Positions 1 through 10,312 of a stretch of DNA of 64,000 nt are shown in pieces. Each line of letters opens with the position of its first letter. Position 1 is the stretch's first letter. Location: assembly GCF_021869535.1 (NCBI RefSeq), contig NW_026262668.1, positions 67,043,558 to 67,107,557 of the forward strand, written 5' to 3'. Origin of the DNA: Mytilus californianus (lineage: Eukaryota; Mollusca; Bivalvia; Mytilida; Mytilidae). The notes under the pieces are model-generated. The model saw nothing but the letters and a program-made list of their open reading frames with translations. It was not told the DNA's origin and did no database searches. Both the position numbers and the translations under genes were made by a program.

Positions 1-127
1 GAAGTCATTCCGTTTAGTAGTACATCGAGAAATGTGTGACTAAAATAATCATTTTAAGTCATTCAAGGACCATCTCCTTTTCAATTTACATTTTTATGGA
101 TTGCAAGTGTCACATTTGTATGTTTAG

Positions 128-259
128 TCATTCATCACCACTAAGCTTATCTTTGCCAATAACATGAACTCTTCCATGAGGTAATGTGAAAAAAGATGAA
201 ATAGGAATGTTCTTGTTCTTCAGCTCTTCTGTAAGTTTACTTCTTGGCTCTAAGTAATG
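128..259 (-). CDS. NAPEPLD: NAPE-PLD coding exon 5 (C-terminus)
   Basis: 132 nt, 43 codons plus TGA. It starts HYLEPRSKL after a TTTGCATTTCAG acceptor and ends KLSGDE. The vertebrate protein has the same HYLEP segment at this place. The 3' UTR runs into positions 127-1 and beyond the window; no AATAAA on this strand was seen before the edge. Confidence 0.92.
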   Translation of the reverse strand, partial: HYLEPRSKLTEELKNKNIPISSFFTLPHGRVHVIGKDKLSGDE

Positions 260-3200
260 CTGAAATGCAAATAATGCAGAAATTTAGACATAAACAAAAC
301 AACTTCTAACAAATAATTATACCTGCTAATTTTGGAAAACAAAATGACTGCACTGCATACTGATATTTTTTCTTCACATAATAAATATCTCTCATATTAA
401 AATGTCACTAATAAAAAACTAGAGGCTCTAAAGAGCCTGTGTCGCTCTACTAGGTCTATGTGCAAAATCAACAATGGACTCTTTCCAACATTGTAGACAA
501 GAATAGAAATCATGACAAAAATTTTTTTGTTGATTTTGAATTGCAGATCATTATGTCTGCTCAGTTTCTCTCTATCTTCTTTAATTTTTGCTCAAAACAC
601 AAAAGAGGGTAAAAAATCCTCAGTTAAGGGCCATCACTCCTATGAAGAGAGACAGTCTACTAACTATATCGGCAAATTTTGACTTGTTTGTTGATCTTGC
701 CTTGCTGACCATTTCTGTTATTTAAAGTTTCTATTTATCTAGCATAATTTTTATCATATAAGCCAAAACGAAAAAAGAAATGGTAAAAATTGTCATTAAA
801 GGGCGATATATCCTATTATGTCTGTTTTTTTTAATCACACATCGTTGTCAATTTAATGGAATTTGATGTGACTGTCATACAAGTGAGGGGTTTAGCACTA
901 TAAAACCAGGTTCAAACCACCATTTTCTACATAAGAAAATGCCCGTACCAAGTCAGGAATATGACAGTTGTTGTCCATGTTGTCATTTGATGTGTTTATG
1001 CTTTTGATTTTGCCATTTAATTAGGGACTTTCCGTTTTGAATTTTCCTCGGAGTTCAGTATTTTTGTGATTTAACTTTTTTCCAATATGGATTAATAAAT
1101 AAATTTCCTCTCTATTGTAACTCTAATTAGGAGTCGACTGACGATTTCGACCATTGCACACTTATTTGTAGATCTTGTCTTGTCTTGCTGATCATTTTTG
1201 AAACTAAAAGTTTATATATCTATTATAGTTTTCAAGATAACGGCAAAAATGAAAAAAAATGGTAAAATTTGTCATTTAAGGACAATAACTCCTATAAGAA
1301 GTCGCCTGACAGTTTTGACAACAATGAACAATTGGTAGAGCTGAACATTCTGAACATGTTTGCTCCCGACAGATTTTCTTTATTTATAACAATTTTCAAA
1401 ATAATAGACAAAACTTGCATTGTATCCCTATGTTCTATTTTTAGCCATGTTGGCCATCTTGGTTGGCGGGTGGGATCGTCAGACACATTTTTCAAACTAG
1501 ATACCCCAATGATGATTGTGTACAAGTTTGGTTAAATTTGGTTCAGTAGTATCAGAGAAGATTTTTGTAAAAGTTAATGGACTACAACAACGACTACGGA
1601 AGACAGACGATGCCAAGTGATGAGAAAAGCTCACTTGGTCCTTTGGGCCAGGTGAGCTAAAAAGGTGTTCTTTTTTAAATCTAAGATTGCATGATGAAAA
1701 GAAAATCCTCTACATAAAAGTGAAATCACAATTTATTTCTTTTTATCACCTCCTGAATCAAGAAAAAATATATACCCTACATCCCCTTTCATTCACATCT
1801 ATACAGAACGATTTACCTCCAAACCACAGGGCATTATTTTGCTAATCCCAATTGAAAACTTTTTTAATTTGTCATCTGTTTGAAAATTTTAAGTATAACG
1901 ATTTATCTGGAAATTTATGTTTGCAAATCAATATTCTCCTGCTATTCCATTGGCCAAAGTTACATAACAGAGTTATGTCTGAAAAGGTAGTCAAGGTCTT
2001 AAAGGGGATGTTTATACAGTTTTACATTGCATTATCATTTTTTGTCAATTGGAGACATGTTGAAGGGTTAGTTGAGATCTTTGAAAAAATAGGTAACCAT
2101 ATAAAAATAATTATATGTGGTTTTATTGCCAATGACACAACTATCCACCAGAGTTCAAATTACGAAGATACAAGCAATTATAGTTCACTGTATGGCCTTC
2201 AACAATGAGAAAATCCATACCATATAGTCAGCTATAAAAGGCCCTGACATGAAAGATGTGAAACAATTACCATACTTATTTTTGAGAAAACTTAGGCTAA
2301 ACTTTGGGAATATTGATAATTTTGTTAAAATTTTCTGACAACTTCAAACTTTTCTAAAATTGATATTTTTAGCAACAAAATCTGATAAATGCATGATTAC
2401 TAACCTCTATCAATAAGAAATCTTTTCATGACATAAGATGGCATGCCAAAAAGTGTTCAAAAACATGTGACATGCTGTTTTGCTCTAACAACCATACAAC
2501 TCATAAGTACACTTAACTGATGTAAACTTTTATCATATTCAACAGGTGGCTGTTTGGCTAATTTTAGATCATTGTCTGATGCATTTTAATTACAGTTTTG
2601 TTTAAATTTGCATGATAGCAAATGCAAAGGGAAAGATAGTTCTGGAACAAAATTGGGAAATAATGTCTCAGGGCTAATGATATCTCATTGAGGATATCAA
2701 TTACACCTGCCAGGAAGGATGATATGGGCTATGACTTAATATTCATAGTTATCAACCCACACACTTTTCCGATCCTTTGTAATACACAGTGTTCCAACTG
2801 TTTACATACAGTCTATTTTTGGCATGTCATGATATTATTTCTCATTGCTAGAGGTTGGCAACGATAACTGATTGTGATTAGCAACAAGTTTCAAGTGACT
2901 TTGAATTTGAGTCCATTAACAATATGTTTAACCTCTACTGCCAATATAAGTACTCAAAATTTTCTGTACATCTCTTTTTTTCAATTTGAACATTCCTCTC
3001 TTATTCTGTTGACTTTTTTCTAAATATCTACAACTAAAGTTCCACTAGTATATAAAGTTTATCACTGGTTTTATTTGAATTTCCTTTTAATAATTACTAC
3101 AAAGAACATTATTTAACATCTACAGTTAGTTTAACTGTCTTTGTAAATGCATCCTGAGATGTAGTTTTACCTCAGTGGTTAATATAAATGTTCCCCAGTG

Positions 3201-6200
3201 AATTCCCAGAGAATTTTCTGCTTTAATATCTTCATGAATCTTAACAGCTTCTTCAGGGTTGACATGCTGATTCTTCATAAAGTTTCTGAAATAAGAGGAC
3301 ATTTTACTCCATTGAAGCAAATGAAATGTGTCTTGTACATTCAATATTTATAATGCTAAAATTTTATATGATGACTTTAATATGCTGTTGAATAGGCAAC
3401 TTATACAAATATTTTCTTACAATTTACGTGAAATATTACTGACTTTACTGTATACTTTTATGCCATGATCTGTTGTGGAAGCAAATTGTGTGAAAGGTAG
3501 ACACAATGCTTTTTTTACGAGGAAAAAAAAAAGATAAGAAATGACTCAGATAGATTGTTTTAAAATCCCATTATAGAGAACGACCAGATAATGGAGGCCT
3601 GTTATGCCAACACCCATTTCTTTTCAGGAATAGACAGCTATCTTGACTTTTGTTAATATAAAATATGCATGAAATATTGTAAATTAATTTTCAGATTCTA
3701 CAACTTTCAATAATTTTATTTGATTTTCTAATGCTCTTCTTTTCATTTTCACTATATTGTACCAAATAATTCTTAATACTCACTAAACCAAGTATTTCTA
3801 AAAACTATTATATGGATAAATTATTTGTGACATCTGATGTATAATATAAGCAAAAAAATGCTATTTACTTACTAGAAGTCAAAGTCATGTACATATCATC
3901 TAAAGAGGCTAGTGTCCCTAGAAATTAATCTCAGAATTGGCTTTGGTTTGTTTCAAGAATGTGTTGTTTTTTAAATAAAATAAAAAGTTCAATGACTTAA
4001 ATTTTAGTGATTATTCAATAAATTATCTGTTTCTTACCTTGGTTCATATGCACCTATAGGTATAGCTGCAAAAGAAAATGGACCATACTTTCTCCCAATC
4101 TGTTCAAATCCTTCACAGTAAGCAGTATCCCCAGCGAAGTAAAAACTATAATTAGGTCCTTTCACAATCCAACTTCCCCATAATGCCTGTAATAAAAATA
4201 ACAGATTGTTTACAGCTAAACCATCTAATGCAGTGACAAGTATGGGTCATTTTTAAAGACTGAAAAACATGAAACCAATCAATACAACAGGTGATATCAG
4301 GTGCTACCAAAGGGTACGCAAATCCTGCTCCAAATGTGGCAAGTCTATTAATTCAGGCAATAACAAATAAACAAAAGTCAGGAGCCTCTGGCCTTTGTTA
4401 GTCTTGTAGTTTTTTTAATTTTAGTTCATTTATATGTTTTGGAGTTTAGTGTGACATCCATTTTCATTGAACTAGTACACATTTTTGTTTAGGGGCCAGC
4501 TGAAGCCCGACACCGGGTGCAAGATTTTCTCGCTGTGTTGAAGACCCATTGGTGGCCTTTGGCTGCTTTCTGCTCTTTGGTTGGGTTGTTGTCTCTTTGA
4601 CACATTCTCCATTTCCATTCTCAATTTTAATTTTCATTTCTTGAACAAAAAGGGCACTAAAATTAGTTTTCTATAAACAATAAAATGCTCCGCTGGGGCA
4701 CAGCTTGATACGACCGCAGAGGTCGAACCCTTAACAGTTGGGGCAAGCATGGACACAACATTTAAGCTTGATACAGCACTGAATTTGGATTGTAATTAAA
4801 TATTTGACACAGCATAGGTTTCTGACACAGAATAAAAGTGGTCTAAGAACTTAAAAATTTTTAATTTACCTATTCAAACCATATCATTATTATTTGCTTT
4901 TATATATAAATCAGAAATAACCAATTTAAAATGGAAAATTTTAAAGAAAAAAAAGGAAAAAAAAAAAAACCCTTATAATTCATCACCCCCAAACTCAATC
5001 CCAGCCTTCCCTTTGTGGTATGGTACCTTGCAGTACAATTTCAGAGAGATCCATACACTTGAACACAAGTTATTGTCTGGAAACTAGAAAAATGCTTATT
5101 TTTGGCCCCCTTTTGGCCCCTTTTTCCTAAACGTTTAGGGCAATTACCCCCAAACTCAAACCCAGCTTTCCCTTTGTGATATGGAACCTTGCAGTACAAT
5201 TTCATAAAGATCCATACACTTACACACAAGTTATTGTCCTGAAACTAGATAAATGCTTGTTTTTTTGCCCTTTTATGGCCCCTAATTACTAAAATTTTGA
5301 GAGAATTACCCCCAGCCTTCCCTTTGTGGTATGGTACCTTGCAGTACAATTTCAGAGAGATCCATACACTTGAACACAAGTTATTGTCTGGAAACTAGAA
5401 AAATGCTTATTTTTGGCCCCTTTTTCCTAAACTTTTTGGGCAATTACCCCCAAACTCAATTCCAGCTTTCCCTTTGTGATATGAAACCTTGTAGTACATT
5501 TTCATAAAGATCCATACACTTACACACAAGTTATTGTCATGGAACAAGAAAAATGCTTGTTTTTTGCCCCTTTCTGGCCCCTAATTCCTAAAATTTGGAG
5601 GCAATTACCCCCAAAATCAATCCCAGCATTCCCTTTGTGTTATGGAACCTTGTGATACAATGTCAAAGAGATCCATACACTTACACACAAGTTATTGTCA
5701 TGAAACAAGAAAAATGCTTGTTTTTTGCCCCTTTTTGGCCCCTAATTCCTAAAATTTGGAGGCAATTACCCCCAAAATCAATCCCAGCATTCCCTTTGTG
5801 ATATGGAACCTTGTGGTACAATGTCAGAGAGATCCATACACTTACACACAAGTTATGTCTGGAAGTTACAAAAATGCTTATTTTTTGCCCCTAATTCCTT
5901 AACTGTTGGTACCATAACCCCCAAAATCAATCCCCACCTTCCTTTTGTGGTATTGAACCTTATGGTAAAATTTCATTGAGATCCATTCACTTAAACTAAA
6001 GTTAGAGTGCGAAAACTAATGTGTCTTCGGACGACGACGACGACGTCATACCAATATACGATCACAAAAATTTTTTTGCGGTCGTATAAAAATATTGCAA
6101 CATTTTTATAAATATGGAAAAGCCATAAACACCTTACTAAATACCCTAAAACAGCTGTAATAATTTAAGAACCATTTATGAAATGCAACAAGAGATAGAA

Positions 6201-7167
6201 TAGATATTTACCTTATTAGTATCAATTAAATTTCTCTTACACCAATGTTGACATGGAGTACAAACTAACTTAACATCTGTGTTTTTAGGAAATACAGACT
6301 CTTCCCACCAAGTTAATTCTGTAACATTTTCACATCCAACATTTGTCATCCATTGTTTTGTCCCTTTAGGAACATACCAAGCCAAATCTTTCCCAAATCT
6401 CTCATTCAATTGCTGGACAGACCCATGATCTAAATGGTCATAATGTGTATGGCTTATAACTACAATGTTGATGTTTGGTAATTCTTGAACTTCACATGGT
6501 ATTGGTCTAAAACGCTTTGGTCCAAACCATTGTGACATAGAAGCTCTCTGGCTAAAAATTGGATCTGTGAGAACCGTTAGGCCATCAAACTGAACTAGTA
6601 CACTAGCATGTCCTATCCATGTGACCTGAATATCATTGGGAGGTGGGTTATTCAATCTAGCAAAGTCAGGTTTTTCTACTGGCAGTGTTTTGTCTAATTC
6701 CTAAAAAAAGTTTGTGAACCACATGTTATAAAGCGTTTTTACATTACAGAACTGTAATTAATTATTTATTTTTGAGTTTATTGTTTAGGTCAATCATTGA
6801 TAAATGATTAAAAGCAATGTACTATTATTTTGAAAACTTTTCATCCTTTACTTTTTACTAAAAAACACTTCACAGGCACTTGTCTCTGAATAAAATTACT
6901 TTTTCACCTTATTTTTGTTTATATTTTGACTAGCAACTAAATTGTTAAAAATATGACCATATAGAAAGCTTAAGTATACAGTGTCATGATTGTATTTACT
7001 TGACTTTTAGGAATATTGGAGTTGTCTTTGCTGATGAAAATGAACTTCAATAATCCTCCTAAGCCTGGAAATTTAAATCCTTTCCATGGATTCTCGTAGC
7101 AACCATTCTTTAAAACAATTGGATTGGTAAACTCATCTGGCAAGGTATCACTCACTGCTTCTGCCAT
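128..7167 (-). CDS. NAPEPLD: NAPE-PLD (N-acyl-phosphatidylethanolamine phospholipase D), five coding exons
   Basis: Zinc metallo-beta-lactamase-fold phospholipase D that hydrolyses N-acyl-phosphatidylethanolamines to N-acylethanolamines such as anandamide plus phosphatidic acid; in animals it is membrane associated. Joining 7167-7000, 6700-6212, 4186-4038, 3285-3171 and 259-128 on the minus strand gives one open frame of 350 residues with GT-AG introns and matching phases. The metal-binding motif HTHYDH lies at residues 140-145 (H140, H142, D144, H145); a further histidine is in CQHW (about 207) and the bridging aspartate in AGDTAYC (about 239). The tail IHWGTF followed by HYLEP matches the vertebrate enzyme as I remember it. 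Human NAPE-PLD is 393 aa; the N-terminus here is shorter. The start ATG (7167-7165) lies 4 nt after a good acceptor, so a non-coding 5' exon probably lies further right. Every landmark of an active enzyme is present. Confidence 0.95.
420..1658 (-). repeat. Helitron-like dispersed repeat, copy 1 (intron 4 of NAPE-PLD)
   Basis: On the minus strand this begins with the near-palindrome AGCTCACCTGG...AAGTGAGCT (1629-1657) and ends with the hairpin AGGCTCTTTAGAGCCT followed directly by CTAG|T. The same sequence is present on the plus strand at 45257-46310. Interior phrases such as GGTATCTAGTTT recur. A 3' hairpin next to CTAG before T is Helitron-like (inference); no helicase gene is present, so the copy is non-autonomous. 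Confidence 0.75.
1659..3170. other. Remainder of NAPE-PLD intron 4
   Basis: AT-rich intron sequence. Apart from a fragment of the common mussel repeat at about 2090-2270 nothing recognisable was seen; the 118-codon open frame at 1852-2208 starts at TTG and runs into that repeat, so it is not called as a gene. Confidence 0.6.
2090..2270 (+). repeat. Mussel interspersed repeat family A, fragment
   Basis: Contains GACACAACTATCCACCAGAG, GGCCTTCAACAATGAGA and AGCTATAAAAGGCCCTGACA in the order found in the long copy at 35264-35900. Fragments in the same or opposite orientation recur throughout the window. Confidence 0.8.
3171..3285 (-). CDS. NAPEPLD: NAPE-PLD coding exon 4
   Basis: 115 nt (1 nt plus 38 codons). 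Encodes [19 protein letters not shown] and then GIHWGTF, the conserved histidine loop near the active site. Donor GTAAAA follows the codon for the final glutamate. Confidence 0.95.
4038..4186 (-). CDS. NAPEPLD: NAPE-PLD coding exon 3
   Basis: 149 nt (49 codons plus 2 nt). Encodes [10 protein letters not shown], then FAGDTAYC with the metal-bridging aspartate, and ends at AYEPR. The last arginine codon is split AG/A across the intron, which fits exon 4 exactly. Confidence 0.95.
4430..4630 (+). repeat. Short interspersed repeat family B, copy 1
   Basis: Contains GGGGCCAGCTGAAGC, then TTGAAGACCCATTG, GCTCTTTGG and TTGTCTCTTTGACACA, ending in TCCATTTCCATTCTC. Two more copies lie at 29756-29900 and 62893-63007. 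It looks like a SINE or a fragment of a retroelement tail; no tRNA-like head was recognised. Confidence 0.75.
4708..6087 (+). mobile_element. 1.38 kb TIR-bounded element with internal tandem array (NAPE-PLD intron 2)
   Basis: Bounded by the inverted 11-mer ATACGACCGCA (4708-4718) and TGCGGTCGTAT (6077-6087). The left side carries GGGGCAAGCATGGACACAAC, a phrase I associate with repeats in bivalve genomes. The right side ends with a CGA-rich stretch (about 6026-6047). The interior is mostly a ~160-bp tandem repeat. No transposase is encoded, so it is a non-autonomous element (inference). Target duplications were not clear. Confidence 0.6.
4985..6000 (+). repeat. Tandem repeat, ~160-bp unit, about 7 copies
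   Basis: Each unit runs CCCCCAAACTCAATCCCAGC, CCCTTTGTGGTATGG, ACCTTG..GTACAATTTCA, GAGATCCATACACTT, ACACAAGTTATTGTC, AAATGCTT, then TTTTTGGCCCC. Unit starts are at about 4985, 5147, 5309, 5447, 5608, 5769 and 5918; the third has a ~25-bp deletion. Open frames that span it are by-products of the repeat. Confidence 0.92.
6212..6700 (-). CDS. NAPEPLD: NAPE-PLD coding exon 2 (metal-binding core)
   Basis: 489 nt, exactly 163 codons, bounded by a TTTTTTTAG acceptor and a GTAAAT donor. It carries [25 protein letters not shown], the HTHYDHLDH zinc motif and PCQHWCKR. This is the main catalytic exon. The leading 15 codons ([11 protein letters not shown] region) precede the first Leu-Asn-Asn and are read through from exon 1. 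Confidence 0.95.
7000..7167 (-). CDS. NAPEPLD: NAPE-PLD coding exon 1
   Basis: Encodes residues 1-56, starting [10 protein letters not shown] and including YENPWKGF, the N-terminal segment before the metallo-lactamase fold. The donor GTAAAT begins at 6999 on the minus strand, leaving phase 0. A TTTATTTATCAG acceptor ends at 7172, so translation starts almost at the exon boundary. Confidence 0.9.
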
Positions 7168-7171
7168 TTAT

Positions 7172-7453
7172 CTGATAAATAAAATTCAGTTTAAAGAATA
7201 TACATGAATATAGACATCTTTAATAAATTGATGAATGGTTAAAATCAAAATACTTCGTCTTCATTCATATCTGATTACTTCAGAATAAAAATGTAAGAAA
7301 AATATGACTTCTTATCATTGTTATGCTGATAGTAACTTTGATTTTAATATGATATACAAATCTGTGTTTGTTTGATCATCTTCATGTGTTAATTTATTCA
7401 GTATTTACATGGTTTAGTAAAAAAGCTAATGGAAAGTGAAGAGGACCCATTAA
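7172..7453. other. Upstream flank of NAPE-PLD coding exon 1
   Basis: Immediately left of the repeat cluster. A strong acceptor for the NAPE-PLD coding exon ends at 7172 (minus strand). A non-coding first exon is expected further to the right but could not be placed; no clear core promoter was recognised. Confidence 0.4.
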
Positions 7454-7589
7454 GGTACAGAATTCGACAATCGATTGATTCAAAAACAGTTAATTTTTCC
7501 TTCATTTTTTTATTCAATTCAGTTAAAAAGAATGTATTAAATAGACACTTTAACGATTGATTAATTCAACAAAACTTTAACGAACAATA

Positions 7590-8046
7590 CGATAAGTAAC
7601 GATTGAAAAACATTTGTCGAATCAATCAATTCAATTTATTCTTGATGAATACTCAATCGTAACGATAGATACGATCGATAACGATTGAACGTCATATGTC
7701 GAATCAATCAACCCAATTTGTTTAAGACGAAGTCACAATCGTAACTGTTGACAACGATTGAACATCATTTGCTGAATGAACTTTCACAGTTTGGTTTTTA
7801 CCACTACTCGATCGTAACGATTAATAACGAGTGAAGATCATCTGTCGAATCGACCTCCACAGTTTGGTTATAACCACTACTCAATCGTAACGATCGATAA
7901 TGATTGAACATTGTTTGTCGATTCAATCAACTCAATGTGTTTGTGATGAAGACTCGATCGTTCCGATAGATAACGATTGAACGTTATATGTCAAATCAAT
8001 CAACTCAATTTGATAATGGTAACTATTAATACCATTGATAAAGATT
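7590..8046 (+). repeat. 73-bp tandem repeat, about 6 to 7 copies
   Basis: The landmark AACGATTGAAC and its variants recur at about 7600, 7681, 7754, 7827, 7900, 7973 and 8041; the middle spacings are 72-73 bp. Units contain CGATCGATAACGATTG and GTCGAATCAATCAACTCAAT. Copies are diverged. Confidence 0.85.
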
Positions 8047-8461
8047 AAACATGATTAGTTATACTATATTTACAACTCAAGCACTGGGAGAGATAAACTC
8101 TATGAAAATAACATATGTAAGAATGGGTATGGTGTACACACAATTGAAAAATGTACAAAAGTTGCAGCACAGGAACAGCGCTTTTATTAATTTGCTGTTT
8201 GAAAGATTTTAAACACAGATAAAACCTTTTTAACCTTAATTCAAGTTTGAAGACGGTCCATAGCACCGGTTTGAGCATTCTTTACGAAAGTATACAGTGA
8301 CAAAACTGTACCATGGAAAAACACAGAGAACAGAGGCAATATTAACAGGTGAATGAGTATTTCGGAGCAATACAATATCACATCCTGGTTGCCTGGATTT
8401 TTTCACGATTCATGCTATTTCTAAAGGGCATAATTCACCAAACATCATTCCAATCAACTGC

Positions 8462-9660
8462 AAACTCTATTGAATACGATCGTGCTAGGTTTAAAATATT
8501 AATATAGAGTTGACTGAGTTCATTATATTGATCAACTGTGGCACAATTGTATCAATTGAATACAACCAATACGATCATGCTAGGTTTGAAATGTTAATAT
8601 AGAGTTGACTGAGTTGAATATATTGATCAACCGTGGCACAATCATAACAATTGAATACGATCTATACGATCGTGCTAGGTTTAAAATATTAATATAGAGT
8701 TGACTGAGTTGATTATATTGATCAACTGTGGCACAATCGTATCGATTGAATACGATCGATACAATCGTGCAAGGTTTGAAATATCAATATAGAGTTGACT
8801 GAGTTGAATATATTGATCAACTGTTGCACAATCGTCATGATCGAATACGATCAATACAATCATTTTTTACTTGTTTTGAAAATTGTATATTTTATAACAA
8901 TTTCTTATTTGATTTTTCTTATGTGTGTGTTTGTTTGATTATTTTGTAATTGTTTGTTTATTATATTTCAATGCATTTCATGAGGGCCTCAGGGAAGATT
9001 AGTGTTATAGCTAACTGTGTAACCCTCTTTAAATAAAGAATTATTATTATTATTATTATTAATCGTGCTAGGTTCATTATATTAATATAGAGTTGATTCA
9101 GGTGATTATATTGATCAACCGTGGCACAATCCTATCAATTGAATACAATCGATACGATCGTGATAGGTTCATAATATTAATAAAGAATTGACTGAGTTGA
9201 TCATACAGATAAACCGTGGCACAATTGTATCGAGTGAATACGATCGATACGATCGTGATAGGTTCATAATATTAATAAAGAGTTGACTGAGTTGATCATA
9301 CAGATCAACCTTGGCACAATTGTATCGAGTGAATACGATCGATACGATTGTGCTAGGTTTAAAATATTAATATAGAGTTGACTGAGTTGATTATACAGAT
9401 CAACCGTGGCACAATCATATCGCTTGAATACGATAGATACGATAGTGCTAGATTTGAAATATTAATATAGAGTTGACTGAGTTGATTATATTGATCAACT
9501 GTGGCACAATCGTAACTATTGAATACGATCGATACAATCGTGCAAGGTTTGAAATATTAATATAGAGTTGACTGAGTTGATTATATTGATCAACTGTGGC
9601 ACAATCGTATTGATTGAATACAATAGATACGATCGTGCTCTGTTTATTATATGAATATAC
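8462..9660 (+). repeat. 95-bp satellite, about 12 copies, interrupted once
   Basis: The landmark GTGCTAGGTTT falls at 8484, 8579, 8674, 8769, then 9067, 9162, 9257, 9352, 9447, 9542 and 9637, an exact 95-bp period apart from one interruption. Units hold CGATCGATACGATCGTGCTA, TAATATAGAGTTGACTGAGT and TTGATCAAC.GTGGCACAAT. Small open frames on the minus strand here are repeat artefacts. Confidence 0.95.
8862..9064 (+). mobile_element. 203-bp retroposon-like insertion in the 95-bp satellite
   Basis: The period jumps from 95 to 298 bp between 8769 and 9067, so the insert is 203 bp. It ends with TTTAAATAAAGAA and (TTA)7, the tail type of some non-LTR or SINE elements, and AATC occurs at both junctions (8858-8861 and 9061-9064), a possible 4-bp target duplication. 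No coding potential. Confidence 0.75.
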
Positions 9661-9786
9661 AGTTGACAGAATTGATTATAAAAATAGCACAGTTGACTGA
9701 GTTGATATATCCCGACACGAAGGAAGTATGTTAATTTGGTACAACAACTGTATTGAATCGACAAAATAATACGATCGAAAACAGTG

Positions 9787-10121
9787 ACAAGATATTTATA
9801 CTATATAAAAAAAAAATGTCAAATCAATCGCTGTCAAATACTGTACCATACTCAGATCATGCACATAAATTCAGTGTGAATTGCTGGCTTCAAAGGCAAG
9901 GAATTCTTTTAAATGATATAAGAAAACAATTCAAAAAGATGTTGGCTTTCTCCTATACACTTAAAGTCTTTTTGAATTGTTTTCTTATATCATTTAAAAG
10001 AATTCCTTGCCTTTGAAGCCAGCAATTCACACTGAATTTATGTGCATGATCTGAGTATGGTACAGTATTTGACAATCGATTGATTTGACATTTTTTTTTT
10101 TATATAGTATAAATATCTTGT
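9787..10121. repeat. Long near-perfect hairpin, arms ~154 bp, loop 27 bp
   Basis: Arm 9787-9939 is the reverse complement of 9967-10121 with only a mismatch and two 1-nt length differences. Landmarks: ACAAGATATTTATACTATAT on the left matches ATATAGTATAAATATCTTGT on the right. The 87-codon open frame at 9753-10016 exists only because of the hairpin. Confidence 0.95.
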
Positions 10122-10243
10122 AAATAAAACATAAATGAAAAAAAATGAATATATGAGTTTTGAGAAGAATTTTTGGTCCTAAATAAAAAAAAATTCTTCT
10201 CAAAACTCATATATTCATATTTTTTCATTTATGTTTTATTTAT
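10121..10243. repeat. Second inverted repeat, arms ~54 bp
   Basis: TAAATAAAACATAAATG...TGAGAAGAATTTTT (10121-10174) is repeated inverted at about 10189-10243, with a ~14-bp loop. It abuts the first hairpin with no spacer. Confidence 0.9.
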
Positions 10244-10312
10244 TTATTATGTATTTTTGTGGTTACTGGATTAGTAAAACTGCATTTAGAATACGCTTCA
10301 ACCTTCCACCGT

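Larger units (their letters stand above)
7454..9847. mobile_element. Composite repeat block bounded by an inverted 27-mer
   Basis: A motif GGTACAGAATTCGACAATCG continuing ATTGATT (7454-7480) is present inverted at 9821-9847 with about 23 of 27 positions matching, and again in forward orientation at 10059-10085. Between the first two lie two satellite arrays. I read this as one element that carries tandem arrays between inverted ends, but the termini are inferred from two motifs only. Confidence 0.4.

Noticed and set aside
1852..2208. 118-codon open frame
   Set aside because: Starts at TTG, AT-rich composition, no domain, runs into a family A repeat, and lies in a NAPE-PLD intron on the other strand.
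5041..5801. Open frames on both strands
   Set aside because: Translation of the 160-bp tandem repeat.
8681..9764. Several minus-strand open frames of 60-82 codons
   Set aside because: Produced by the 95-bp satellite; peptides repeat with the array.
9753..10016. 87-codon open frame
   Set aside because: Falls across a near-perfect hairpin; the second half is the reverse complement of the first.
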